NCBI GenBank assembly: GCA_001800185.1 | Contig: MGUX01000122.1 | Coordinates: forward strand, 1-5,143 | Reading direction: 5' to 3' | Origin: Elusimicrobia bacterium RIFCSPLOWO2_12_FULL_59_9 | Lineage (GTDB): Bacteria > Elusimicrobiota > Elusimicrobia > O2-12-FULL-59-9 | DNA: 5,143 nucleotides | Shown here: positions 1 through 5,143 of the stretch, in pieces | How positions within the stretch are numbered: position 1 is the first letter of the stretch | Layout: every line of letters starts with the position of its first letter | Made by a program: the position numbers and the translations under genes | Notes under the pieces: model-generated | What the model was told of the DNA's origin: nothing | Seen by the model: only the letters and a program-made list of their open reading frames with translations | The model's database searches: none

Positions 1-1
1 C

Positions 2-889
2 ATTCTGGATCTTTCCAAATTGGAATCCGGCAGGCTCGAAACCCGCCGCGAGCCGACCGACGTGGGCCCCTTGATCCGGCAGTTGGCGGCAAACCTCACG
101 GCCCTGGCCAAGGAAAAACAAATCGCCCTCAGTTGCCAGGCCCCCGAAAACCTTCCATGGATTTATGCCGACCCGATGCGCATCGAGCAGGTGTTGACGA
201 ACCTGATCGTCAACGCGGTGAAATTCACGCAGCCCAAAGGCAGCGTGCTCGTCTCCGCCAGGCAGGAAAAAGACTGCGTGCAGGTTTCCGTCTCAGACAA
301 CGGCCCGGGCGTCGCGCCCGAGCATCGCGAGGCGATTTTTGACCGCTTCCGCCAAATCCATGGGGCCGGCGAGCGCCGCGGCTCCGGCGGAGGGATCGGC
401 CTGGGCCTGGCCATTTGCAGGCAGATCATCTCCCAGCATCGCGGGCGCATCTGGGTGGAAAGCGACGCGGGAGTGGGCAGCAACTTCATTTTTCAAATTC
501 CGCTGGAGACTTCCAACCGCATCCTGGTGGCTGACGGCGATGAGGCGACCCGCCGGACGGTGGAAGAGCTGCTTTCAGCCAAAGGCTATCCCGTGACGGC
601 GTGCGCCTGCGGCGAGGAGGCGATACGGCTCCTCTCGGACCCGGGCCGGCAATTCGGCCTGGTGTTTTTGGAGCTCATGTTTCAAGATATCGGCGGGGTC
701 GAGGTGGTCAAGGCGCTGCGCAGGCGCCACCCGCATGTGCCCATCGTCCTTTTGACCGGCGACACCAACCGCAGCCTTTTGTTTCAGGCCATGACGCTTT
801 CCCCCCTGACGGTCATCTCCAAGCCTTTCAAGGGCCAGGACATTCTGGATACGGTCGGCAAGCTTCTGCCCAAATGGCGAAAATCCTGA
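2..889 (+). CDS. Hybrid sensor histidine kinase with degenerate C-terminal receiver (5' end missing)
   Basis: This is the C-terminal 295 codons of a histidine kinase; the reading frame is open from base 2, so the start, sensor region and catalytic His lie upstream. Numbering from base 2, residues 1-11 (ILDLSKLESGR) are the typical end of a HisKA dimerisation helix. HATPase_c follows, with the N box (N67, N71, in TNLIVNAVKFT), G1 box DNGPG (99-103), F box IFDRF and G2 box GIGLGLA (about 131-137), so ATP binding looks intact. A receiver fold fills about 172-290, beginning RILVADGDEA. Its phosphoacceptor position is Glu224 (FLELMFQD, codon 671-673) where Asp is expected. The second acidic-pocket Asp is Gly, and the Pro usual after the phosphosite (MMP) is Gln. 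The conserved Thr252 and Lys274 (SKPF) remain. The receiver therefore probably cannot be phosphorylated normally and may be a constitutive or regulatory pseudo-receiver (inference). The last 16 nt overlap the next gene, implying translational coupling. Confidence 0.93.
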   Translation: MLDLSKLESGRLETRREPTDVGPLIRQLAANLTALAKEKQIALSCQAPENLPWIYADPMRIEQVLTNLIVNAVKFTQPKGSVLVSARQEKDCVQVSVSDNGPGVAPEHREAIFDRFRQIHGAGERRGSGGGIGLGLAICRQIISQHRGRIWVESDAGVGSNFIFQIPLETSNRILVADGDEATRRTVEELLSAKGYPVTACACGEEAIRLLSDPGRQFGLVFLELMFQDIGGVEVVKALRRRHPHVPIVLLTGDTNRSLLFQAMTLSPLTVISKPFKGQDILDTVGKLLPKWRKS

Positions 890-2013
890 TCGTTGACGAC
901 GAATTCGATCTCGTGGAGGGCCTGGAGGCCCTGCTGGCGTCCCACGGCTACGGCGTGGCGACGGCGCTTTCGGGGGCCGAGGGCTTGGCCGCGGCGCAGG
1001 AGCAAGCGCCGGACCTGATCCTGCTCGACGTCATGATGCCCCACATGGGGGGCATCGAGGTCTGCCGCCGGCTCAAAGCCATTCCCGCCTTGAGGGAGGT
1101 TCCGGTGCTGCTGATCACGGCCCTGCACGGCACCAGCGACAAAGTGGCGGGTTTGGACGCAGGCGCCGACGATTTCATCACCAAACCTTTTGAGCAGGCG
1201 GAGCTTCTGGCCAAGGTCCGGGCTTTCTTAAGAACCAAGAGTCTTCGCGACGAGCTTGAGAACAGCTACAACAAGCTCCGCGAGTTGGAAAATCTCAGGG
1301 ATTTTTTGATCCATACCATCATCCACGACTTGAGCGGCCCATTGACGGCCATCCAAGCCAGCCTGGCCTTCCTTCAGGACGACGCGGAAAGCGAGAAAGG
1401 CGAAATTTCCAGGGAGGAGGCCCGAAAATTTCTCACAACGGCGTCGCAAAACTGCGAGCAGATGACGCAGTTGACCGACGCCATTCTGGAGGTCAACCGC
1501 CTGGAGATGGACAAGCCCGCGCTCAAGCAGGCTCCCGTCGACCTGATGCATCTGGCGCGCGCATGCCTGGAGCGCATGGAGCCCCGGCGCAAGCAGGTCA
1601 ACGTCGCCTTCCTGACCCGTTTTCCCGACGTCCTGCCTCCCGTTCCGGCCGACGAGGCGCTGCTGGGGCGGGTGTTCGTCAACCTGCTGACCAACAGCCT
1701 GAAGTTCACGCGTCCTCCCGGCTCGATTACGGTGTGCCTGCGGGAGGTTCCGGGGGAGGGGCAGGTGGAGTGCGCCATCCAGGACACGGGCATGGGAATC
1801 CCCACGGAAAATCTGGAGAAAATCTTCGACAAATTTTTTCAAGGACGCGGTAGCCGGCGGGGCTTCGGGCTCGGACTCGCGTTCTGCAAATTGGCGGTGG
1901 AGGCCCATGGCGGAAAAATTTGGGCCGAGAGCGAAACCGGCGCCGGCAGCCGTTTCGTGTTCCGCTTGCCCATGCCGCCGGCCGGCCCGGATGCGGGCGC
2001 CGGCCGGGCTTAA
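874..2013 (+). CDS. Response regulator-histidine kinase fusion (REC-HisKA-HATPase_c)
   Basis: The protein is 379 aa, soluble, with no TM segment. The ATG at 874 is chosen because it opens exactly on the receiver strand MAKILIVDDE; the frame stays open further upstream, but that translation is out-of-frame gene 1 sequence. Receiver, about 1-120: acidic pair D8/D9, phosphoacceptor D52 (LLDVMMP), T82 and K104 (TKPF), all intact. A charged, probably coiled-coil linker spans about 121-145. HisKA has the H box HDLSGPL with phospho-accepting H151. HATPase_c has the N box (N270, N274), G1 DTGMGI (304-309), F box IFDKFF and G2 GFGLGLA (330-336). Fusions of this order are usually cytoplasmic kinases that receive a phosphoryl signal on the receiver and tune their own kinase activity. 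The partner may be the gene 1 kinase just upstream (inference). The start overlaps gene 1 by 16 nt and lacks a strong Shine-Dalgarno sequence, suggesting coupled translation. The Ala/Gly/Pro-rich tail after about residue 368 is probably disordered. Confidence 0.95.
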   Translation: MAKILIVDDEFDLVEGLEALLASHGYGVATALSGAEGLAAAQEQAPDLILLDVMMPHMGGIEVCRRLKAIPALREVPVLLITALHGTSDKVAGLDAGADDFITKPFEQAELLAKVRAFLRTKSLRDELENSYNKLRELENLRDFLIHTIIHDLSGPLTAIQASLAFLQDDAESEKGEISREEARKFLTTASQNCEQMTQLTDAILEVNRLEMDKPALKQAPVDLMHLARACLERMEPRRKQVNVAFLTRFPDVLPPVPADEALLGRVFVNLLTNSLKFTRPPGSITVCLREVPGEGQVECAIQDTGMGIPTENLEKIFDKFFQGRGSRRGFGLGLAFCKLAVEAHGGKIWAESETGAGSRFVFRLPMPPAGPDAGAGRA

Positions 2014-2017
2014 GACG

Positions 2018-3154
2018 ATGCGCAGGCTCGGTTGCGCCGCGGCGGTGTGCATGCTGCTCGCCGCCGAACTTCGACCCCAAGGCGCCCCGGCGGTCGATCC
2101 CCAGCAGATTCGGACGCAGATCAAGCATTTGGGCCAATGGTATTCCGAAGAATTTCAGAAAGAGGCCTCGCTTTTTCTGACGCGCTCGGGCAAGGGGAGC
2201 GTCCCGTATCTGATGGAGGCCTTAAACGACGACGATCTTTCCCGGCAGGCGCGCGTCGTCGAAATCCTCGGCAATTTGCGCGACGCCAACGCCCGGCTGC
2301 CGCTGATACTGCTCTACCAGCGGGAAAAATCGGTCCTCATCCGCTGCAAGGTTCTGGAGGCTTTGGGAAAATCGAGGGACGAAGCCGTCTTTGATTTCGT
2401 CGCCGCCAGGGTCAAGGACGCCAACCTCAGAATCCGCGCCTTCGCCGTCTGGGCGATGGGCGAGTTGAGAACCCCGAAAGCCGTTCCGCTGCTCATGGAG
2501 GTCATAAAAAGCGACGCCGGCCCCCCCGTCATCGCGGCCATCGACGCCCTGGGAAAATGCGGCGGCGCGCGGCAGGTTCCCCTCCTGATGGAATACCTGC
2601 GCCATTGGGACGTCCAAACGCGCTACGTGGCCGCGCTCTCGCTTGGGGAGCTCGCAAACCGGGCGACGGTGCCGGCCCTTTTCGAGGCTTTGGAATGGGA
2701 AACCCATATCGACGTGCAGGAAGCCCTCGCCAAATCCTTGGGCAAGATCGGCGGCAAAGAGGCGATCTCCCGTTTTCTCGAAATCCTCAAGAAAGGGCCC
2801 TATCCCTTTGATCAGCGCGTGGCGGCGGTGGGGCTTAGAGCGGCCGGGACGCAGGCCGTCTTCCCCCTGCTGGAGCTCTTGGAGCGCGGCAGCGTCGAGG
2901 ACAAGCTCCAGGCGGCTAAAATCCTGGTGTCCCTCAAATCCGCCGGCGCGGTGCCCTATTTTTTAAAAATGCTCGACAGCGAAAACACGACCGAACGCCT
3001 GATGGCCGTCGTCTCTCTGGGAGACCTGGGCGACGCCGCCATCGACAAGCGCCTGGAGCCGCTGTCGGCGTCCGGAGAGCTTATTATTCGCCAGGCCGCC
3101 TGGGAAGCGCGGCGGAAAATTCATGCGCAGGATCTGCGGCGGGACTCGGAGTGA
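2018..3154 (+). CDS. Exported HEAT-repeat protein
   Basis: The protein is 378 aa. The ATG at 2018 lies 4 nt after the stop of the kinase gene. It gives an N-terminus with a basic start (MRR), a hydrophobic core (about 5-17) and an APA motif ending at residue 25, which fits a type I signal peptide. An in-frame ATG at 1991 would add nine residues and cannot be excluded. The mature part is nearly all PBS-lyase/HEAT-like repeats of about 28-32 residues, roughly nine or ten between residues 55 and 368. Each has an alpha-helix pair with the pattern A-x-x-A-L-G-x-L followed by A-V-P-x-L-x-x-x-L. Examples are WAMGELRTPKAVPLL (145-159) and ALSLGELANRATVPALFEAL (206-225). No catalytic motif is visible. 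Such solenoids are protein-binding scaffolds, so a periplasmic adaptor or sensor-partner role is inferred. It sits between two signalling genes with almost no spacing, so it is probably part of the same operon. The exact ligand is unknown. Confidence 0.88.
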   Translation: MRRLGCAAAVCMLLAAELRPQGAPAVDPQQIRTQIKHLGQWYSEEFQKEASLFLTRSGKGSVPYLMEALNDDDLSRQARVVEILGNLRDANARLPLILLYQREKSVLIRCKVLEALGKSRDEAVFDFVAARVKDANLRIRAFAVWAMGELRTPKAVPLLMEVIKSDAGPPVIAAIDALGKCGGARQVPLLMEYLRHWDVQTRYVAALSLGELANRATVPALFEALEWETHIDVQEALAKSLGKIGGKEAISRFLEILKKGPYPFDQRVAAVGLRAAGTQAVFPLLELLERGSVEDKLQAAKILVSLKSAGAVPYFLKMLDSENTTERLMAVVSLGDLGDAAIDKRLEPLSASGELIIRQAAWEARRKIHAQDLRRDSE

Positions 3155-3159
3155 CCCGT

Positions 3160-3165
3160 AAGGAG
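3160..3165 (+). promoter_or_regulatory. Shine-Dalgarno sequence of the stand-alone receiver gene
   Basis: AAGGAG lies 5 nt before the GTG at 3171. It is the strongest ribosome binding site in the window and decides that GTG as the start. It fits in the 16-nt gap after the HEAT-protein stop, so this gene can be translated independently of its upstream neighbour. Confidence 0.8.
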
Positions 3166-3170
3166 ACGCG

Positions 3171-3551
3171 GTGAAGAAAAAAGTGCTTGTCGTCGAGGAC
3201 AACCGGGACACCATGGAACTTTTAAAGTTCACGCTGGAAAGGGCGGGCTATGAGGTCGCGTGCGCCTATGACGGCGAGGAAGGCTGCCGCAAGGCCAAGG
3301 AAATCCTGCCGGACATCATCCTCCTGGACATGATGATGCCCGTCATGGACGGTTATACGGCCAACCGCCGGCTCAAGGAGGACGCCGCGACGCGCTCCAT
3401 CCCCGTCATCGTCATCTCGGCCCGGGACAAGATGTCCTCCTTGTTTGATTCGGCCTCGGGCGCGAGCGTGGACGCCTATTTGGTCAAGCCTTTCACCAAC
3501 CAGTCCTTGGTCGAAAAGGTCGCCAAGATACTTCTGGAGAAAAGCGCATGA
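3171..3551 (+). CDS. Single-domain response regulator (CheY-like receiver)
   Basis: The protein is 126 aa, the length of a lone receiver domain, with no output domain. It starts at GTG, supported by the AAGGAG site 5 nt upstream and by the first residues forming strand 1 (KKKVLVVEDN). All receiver residues are present: acidic pair E9/D10, phosphoacceptor D53 (LLDMMMP), S83 in the Thr/Ser switch position (VISARD) and K106 (VKPF). The stretch between S83 and K106 (residues 86-101, with a DSASGASVDAY section) is slightly longer than the common GADDY loop. Lone receivers pass on phosphoryl groups or bind a target directly, as CheY does at the flagellar motor. Likely kinases are the two encoded just upstream, and likely binding targets include the repeat proteins on either side (inference). 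Its stop overlaps the start of the next gene (ATGA), so it is very likely translationally coupled to the membrane TPR/HEAT protein. Confidence 0.96.
   Translation: MKKKVLVVEDNRDTMELLKFTLERAGYEVACAYDGEEGCRKAKEILPDIILLDMMMPVMDGYTANRRLKEDAATRSIPVIVISARDKMSSLFDSASGASVDAYLVKPFTNQSLVEKVAKILLEKSA
3536..3539 (+). promoter_or_regulatory. Shine-Dalgarno sequence of the membrane TPR/HEAT gene
   Basis: GGAG, followed by AAA, lies inside the end of the receiver gene, 8 nt before the ATG at 3548. It supports the start that gives the ATGA stop-start overlap. Confidence 0.6.
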
Positions 3552-4729
3552 AACGCCGCCTGTGGTTCGGGCTTATCGGAATTTTTCTCGCCGCCGCGGC
3601 GCTCGCGCCGTACCTATTGTCGCGCCGCGCTTTTCTCAACGATTTCAACCAGGGGGTTTACCACTATTTCAAGGGGCAATGGGACCTCTCCCGGGCGAGC
3701 CTGGAAAAAGCCCTGGCGCGCCGCCCACAAAACGCCAACGCACGCCGGCTCCTCGCCAAGGTTCATTTGGAGGAGGGCATGGAGCTCTATCGCCTCAAAG
3801 AATACCAGCGGGCCTTCCGCTCCTTCGCCCGCGCGGTGGAGCTCTCCCCCCAGGATCCGGGCGCCGAAAAGCTGCTTGAAACTCTGGGGATGTATCTCGC
3901 CAGGCCCACGGAAGCCCCGCCTGTCGAAGTCGGCCTGCTTCTGCAGCAGATATCGCAGGCCTCCGGCGGCGCCTATCCCGAACGGGAGATGGAGGCGCGC
4001 CTTTTCCAGCTCATCCGCCAATTTCAGCTCGACCAAAAGAAGGTGCTTGAATCCCTGGCCGAAAGCCAGCAGGCCACCGCCGGAAGCTTGCTGGAGGAGC
4101 AGCGCAATTTCAGGCGGATACTTTTGGGGGCGGCCCTTTTTCTCGGCGCGATGGCGCTTTTTCTGACGGCGGCGTTCTGGCTGGTGTACAAGCGCCTCTT
4201 CGGCCAAAAAGGCCTCGTGATCGAGCTCCTGGCTTTGGCCCGCCGCCCGGCGCACGGCCCGGAAAATTTCCTGGCGCAGGAGGCGGCCTCGCAAACGGCC
4301 CTCACGAGCCTCGATTTCCGGAAAATCGACGTCATCGAGGCCGAACTGGTCAACGAGACCGACGGCGCGACGGCCCACAGGCTGCTGCAGCCGTTTCTGG
4401 AAGACGAGGACCCATGGATGCGGGCGCGCGCCGCCAAGGTCATGTACAAGGTCAACAAGGAGCTCGCCCTCGACGAATTGCGCCGCTTGGCCGACAACAA
4501 GTCCAAACAGGTGCGTCTCTACGGCATCTGGGCTCTGGGAGAGCTGGCCACGCCCGAAACGCTCGATATCCTGGCCCCCTCGGTCTGGCATCCGGACAAA
4601 GAGATTCAAAAGGCGGCCATCCAATGCCTGATCAAAATCGAAAACAAGAAACAGGCCCCCAAGGAGGCGCTCGAGCGCGTCGACGCGATTTTATCGCAGC
4701 TTCGCTCCAAGACGGAATGGATTTTCTAA
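3548..4729 (+). CDS. Two-TM protein with TPR region and C-terminal HEAT repeats
   Basis: The protein is 393 aa. The ATG at 3548 overlaps the stop of the receiver gene and has a GGAG site 8 nt upstream. Order of parts: basic start MKRR, then TM1 or signal anchor (about 5-24); two TPR-like helix pairs (about 33-66 and 74-108, with NQGVYHYFKGQWDLSRA and ELYRLKEYQRAFRSFARAVE); a Pro-containing spacer and a helical, Gln/Glu-rich stretch (about 125-188); TM2 (about 190-214) followed by basic residues K215, R216 and K221; then a C-terminal region with about three HEAT-like repeats (about 275-368, including GIWALGELATP at 326-336). By the positive-inside rule the termini would be cytoplasmic and the TPR part extracytoplasmic (inference). 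That arrangement resembles a receptor or scaffold joining an outer protein-binding domain to an inner one. No enzymatic motif is seen. Coupling to the receiver gene suggests the cytoplasmic HEAT part could bind that receiver. Specific function not recognised. Confidence 0.9.
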   Translation: MKRRLWFGLIGIFLAAAALAPYLLSRRAFLNDFNQGVYHYFKGQWDLSRASLEKALARRPQNANARRLLAKVHLEEGMELYRLKEYQRAFRSFARAVELSPQDPGAEKLLETLGMYLARPTEAPPVEVGLLLQQISQASGGAYPEREMEARLFQLIRQFQLDQKKVLESLAESQQATAGSLLEEQRNFRRILLGAALFLGAMALFLTAAFWLVYKRLFGQKGLVIELLALARRPAHGPENFLAQEAASQTALTSLDFRKIDVIEAELVNETDGATAHRLLQPFLEDEDPWMRARAAKVMYKVNKELALDELRRLADNKSKQVRLYGIWALGELATPETLDILAPSVWHPDKEIQKAAIQCLIKIENKKQAPKEALERVDAILSQLRSKTEWIF

Positions 4730-4730
4730 G

Positions 4731-4771
4731 TCCGGCGCGGCAAAGCCGCCTTGTCGCGCCGGAGCCGTTTT
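4731..4771 (+). terminator. Candidate intrinsic terminator after the five-gene operon
   Basis: The hairpin starts 2 nt after the stop of the TPR/HEAT gene. The left arm 4731-4743 (TCCGGCGCGGCAA) pairs with the right arm 4751-4763 (TTGTCGCGCCGGA): 13 pairs, one of them a G-U wobble that forms only in + strand RNA, around a 7-nt loop. Four T residues follow at 4768-4771 after a 4-nt gap. The stem is strong but the T tract is short and slightly displaced, so it may be a partial terminator or an mRNA-stabilising 3' structure instead. Confidence 0.6.
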
Positions 4772-4779
4772 GCTAAACT
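4751..4779 (+). promoter_or_regulatory. Possible sigma70-type promoter of the CRP-like gene
   Basis: TTGTCG (4751-4756, 4 of 6 matches to the -35 consensus) and TAAACT (4774-4779, 4 of 6 matches to the -10 consensus) are separated by 17 nt. TG at 4771-4772 adds an extended -10 element. The -10 box ends 7 nt before the ATG at 4787, so transcription would begin at or next to the start codon. The -35 box lies within the right arm of the terminator-like hairpin. Matches this short are common by chance; the spacing and position are what make it worth listing. Confidence 0.4.
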
Positions 4780-4786
4780 GAAATTC

Positions 4787-5143
4787 ATGGCGCTCCAGCT
4801 TCTCAAAAACGTCTCCTTCTTTAAGCAACTCCCGTCGGCGGAATTGACCCGGATTCTAAGGATTTCAAAGAGCCAAAGCTTTGCCGCGGGCGAGCTCATC
4901 ATTTCCCGCCAGGATTCGGGACGGCATTTTTTTATCGTTTTAAGCGGCCACGTCAAAATTTTCATCGCCTCGGCCGCGCGCAAGCGCAAGACCTTCGCCA
5001 TGCTGCAGAAGGGGGCCTTTTTCGGGGAGATGTCGCTTTTGGACGGCAAGGTGCGCTCCGCTTCCGCCCAGGCCATGGAGCCGACCACGCTGTTGTTGAT
5101 CCGAAAGCGGGATTTTAAGCGGCTCTTGTTCAAGAGATCGGAA
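4787..5143 (+). CDS. CRP/FNR-type cyclic-nucleotide-binding domain protein (3' end missing)
   Basis: The first 119 codons of a gene run off the window. The start MALQLLKNVSFFKQL matches the usual N-terminus of CRP-like proteins, and no better start exists upstream. A cNMP-binding beta-barrel follows: FIVLSGHVKIFI (about 49-60), then the phosphate-binding cassette FFGEMSLLDGKVRSASA (78-94). Glu81 (ribose contact) and Arg90 (phosphate contact) of the family pattern are present, as is the Ser91-Ala92 pair after Arg. Binding of cAMP, c-di-GMP or another nucleotide is therefore possible but not settled. Full family members are about 200-230 aa with a C-terminal helix-turn-helix; that part would lie beyond the window, so a stand-alone cNMP-binding protein remains an alternative. 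There is no clear Shine-Dalgarno sequence before the ATG. A 57-nt gap with a hairpin separates it from the upstream operon, so it is probably a separate unit, though its role may be related. Confidence 0.9.
   Translation, partial: MALQLLKNVSFFKQLPSAELTRILRISKSQSFAAGELIISRQDSGRHFFIVLSGHVKIFIASAARKRKTFAMLQKGAFFGEMSLLDGKVRSASAQAMEPTTLLLIRKRDFKRLLFKRSE

Noticed and set aside
1..850. Exact 10-mer CATTCTGGAT at 1-10 and again at 841-850
   Set aside because: Both copies encode Ile-Leu-Asp within helices in the same frame of gene 1; there are only two copies and no surrounding similarity. Coincidence.
601..873. In-frame upstream extension of the REC-HK protein by 91 codons
   Set aside because: It overlaps gene 1 in another frame and its translation is low-complexity Arg/Pro/Ala-rich. 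The receiver domain begins precisely at the ATG at 874.
1976..2009. GC-rich repeated GGCCGG segments at the end of the REC-HK gene that could fold near the next start
   Set aside because: They encode the Ala/Gly/Pro-rich tail. The best stem is about six pairs with a long loop, and there is no T tract, so neither a terminator nor a regulatory hairpin is supported.
1907..2017. Upstream extension of the HEAT protein into the end of the kinase gene
   Set aside because: The extension is out-of-frame kinase sequence and would bury the signal peptide. Only the ATG at 1991 remains a minor alternative to 2018.
1228..2124. Open frame of 298 codons on the - strand across the REC-HK gene
   Set aside because: Antisense shadow of a kinase with all conserved boxes; the composition is typical of GC-rich reverse-frame translation.
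3614..4624. Long open frame of 336 codons on the - strand, antisense to the TPR/HEAT gene
   Set aside because: It is a mirror of a well-supported GC-rich coding gene. Its translation has no recognisable domain and it has no ribosome binding site logic of its own.

Overview
The window is protein-dense, GC-rich bacterial DNA. It has six genes, all on the + strand, and at least the first five look co-transcribed. High GC, GTG start use, an exported repeat protein and membrane-anchored TPR/HEAT proteins suggest a Gram-negative lineage, for example a deltaproteobacterium-like or Elusimicrobiota-like environmental organism. That placement is an impression from protein style; no marker gene here fixes the taxonomy.

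Layout. (1) 2-889: C-terminal part of a hybrid histidine kinase (end of HisKA, full HATPase_c, then a receiver). The receiver has lost its phosphoacceptor Asp (Glu instead) and one Mg-pocket Asp (Gly). (2) 874-2013: the opposite arrangement, an intact receiver followed by a complete histidine kinase, overlapping gene 1 by 16 nt. (3) 2018-3154: an exported, almost all-HEAT-repeat protein starting 4 nt after gene 2. (4) 3171-3551: an intact stand-alone CheY-like receiver with a strong ribosome binding site. (5) 3548-4729: a two-TM protein with a TPR region between the TM segments and a C-terminal HEAT region, overlapping gene 4 by 4 nt (ATGA). (6) 4787 to the window end: the cyclic-nucleotide-binding domain of a CRP/FNR-type protein, cut by the window edge. 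It lies behind a 57-nt gap holding a GC-rich hairpin and a possible promoter whose -10 box is only 7 nt from the ATG.

Working together (inference). Genes 1-5 read as one signalling operon. It has two kinases, one good receiver fused to a kinase, one stand-alone receiver, one pseudo-receiver, and two helical-repeat scaffold proteins, one exported and one spanning the membrane. No DNA-binding output domain is visible among genes 1-5, so output may be protein-protein, through the scaffolds or the single-domain receiver, or lie elsewhere. The CRP-like gene 6 could be a transcriptional output but appears to be a separate transcription unit. There are no RNA genes, mobile elements, CRISPR arrays or gene-free stretches over 300 bases.
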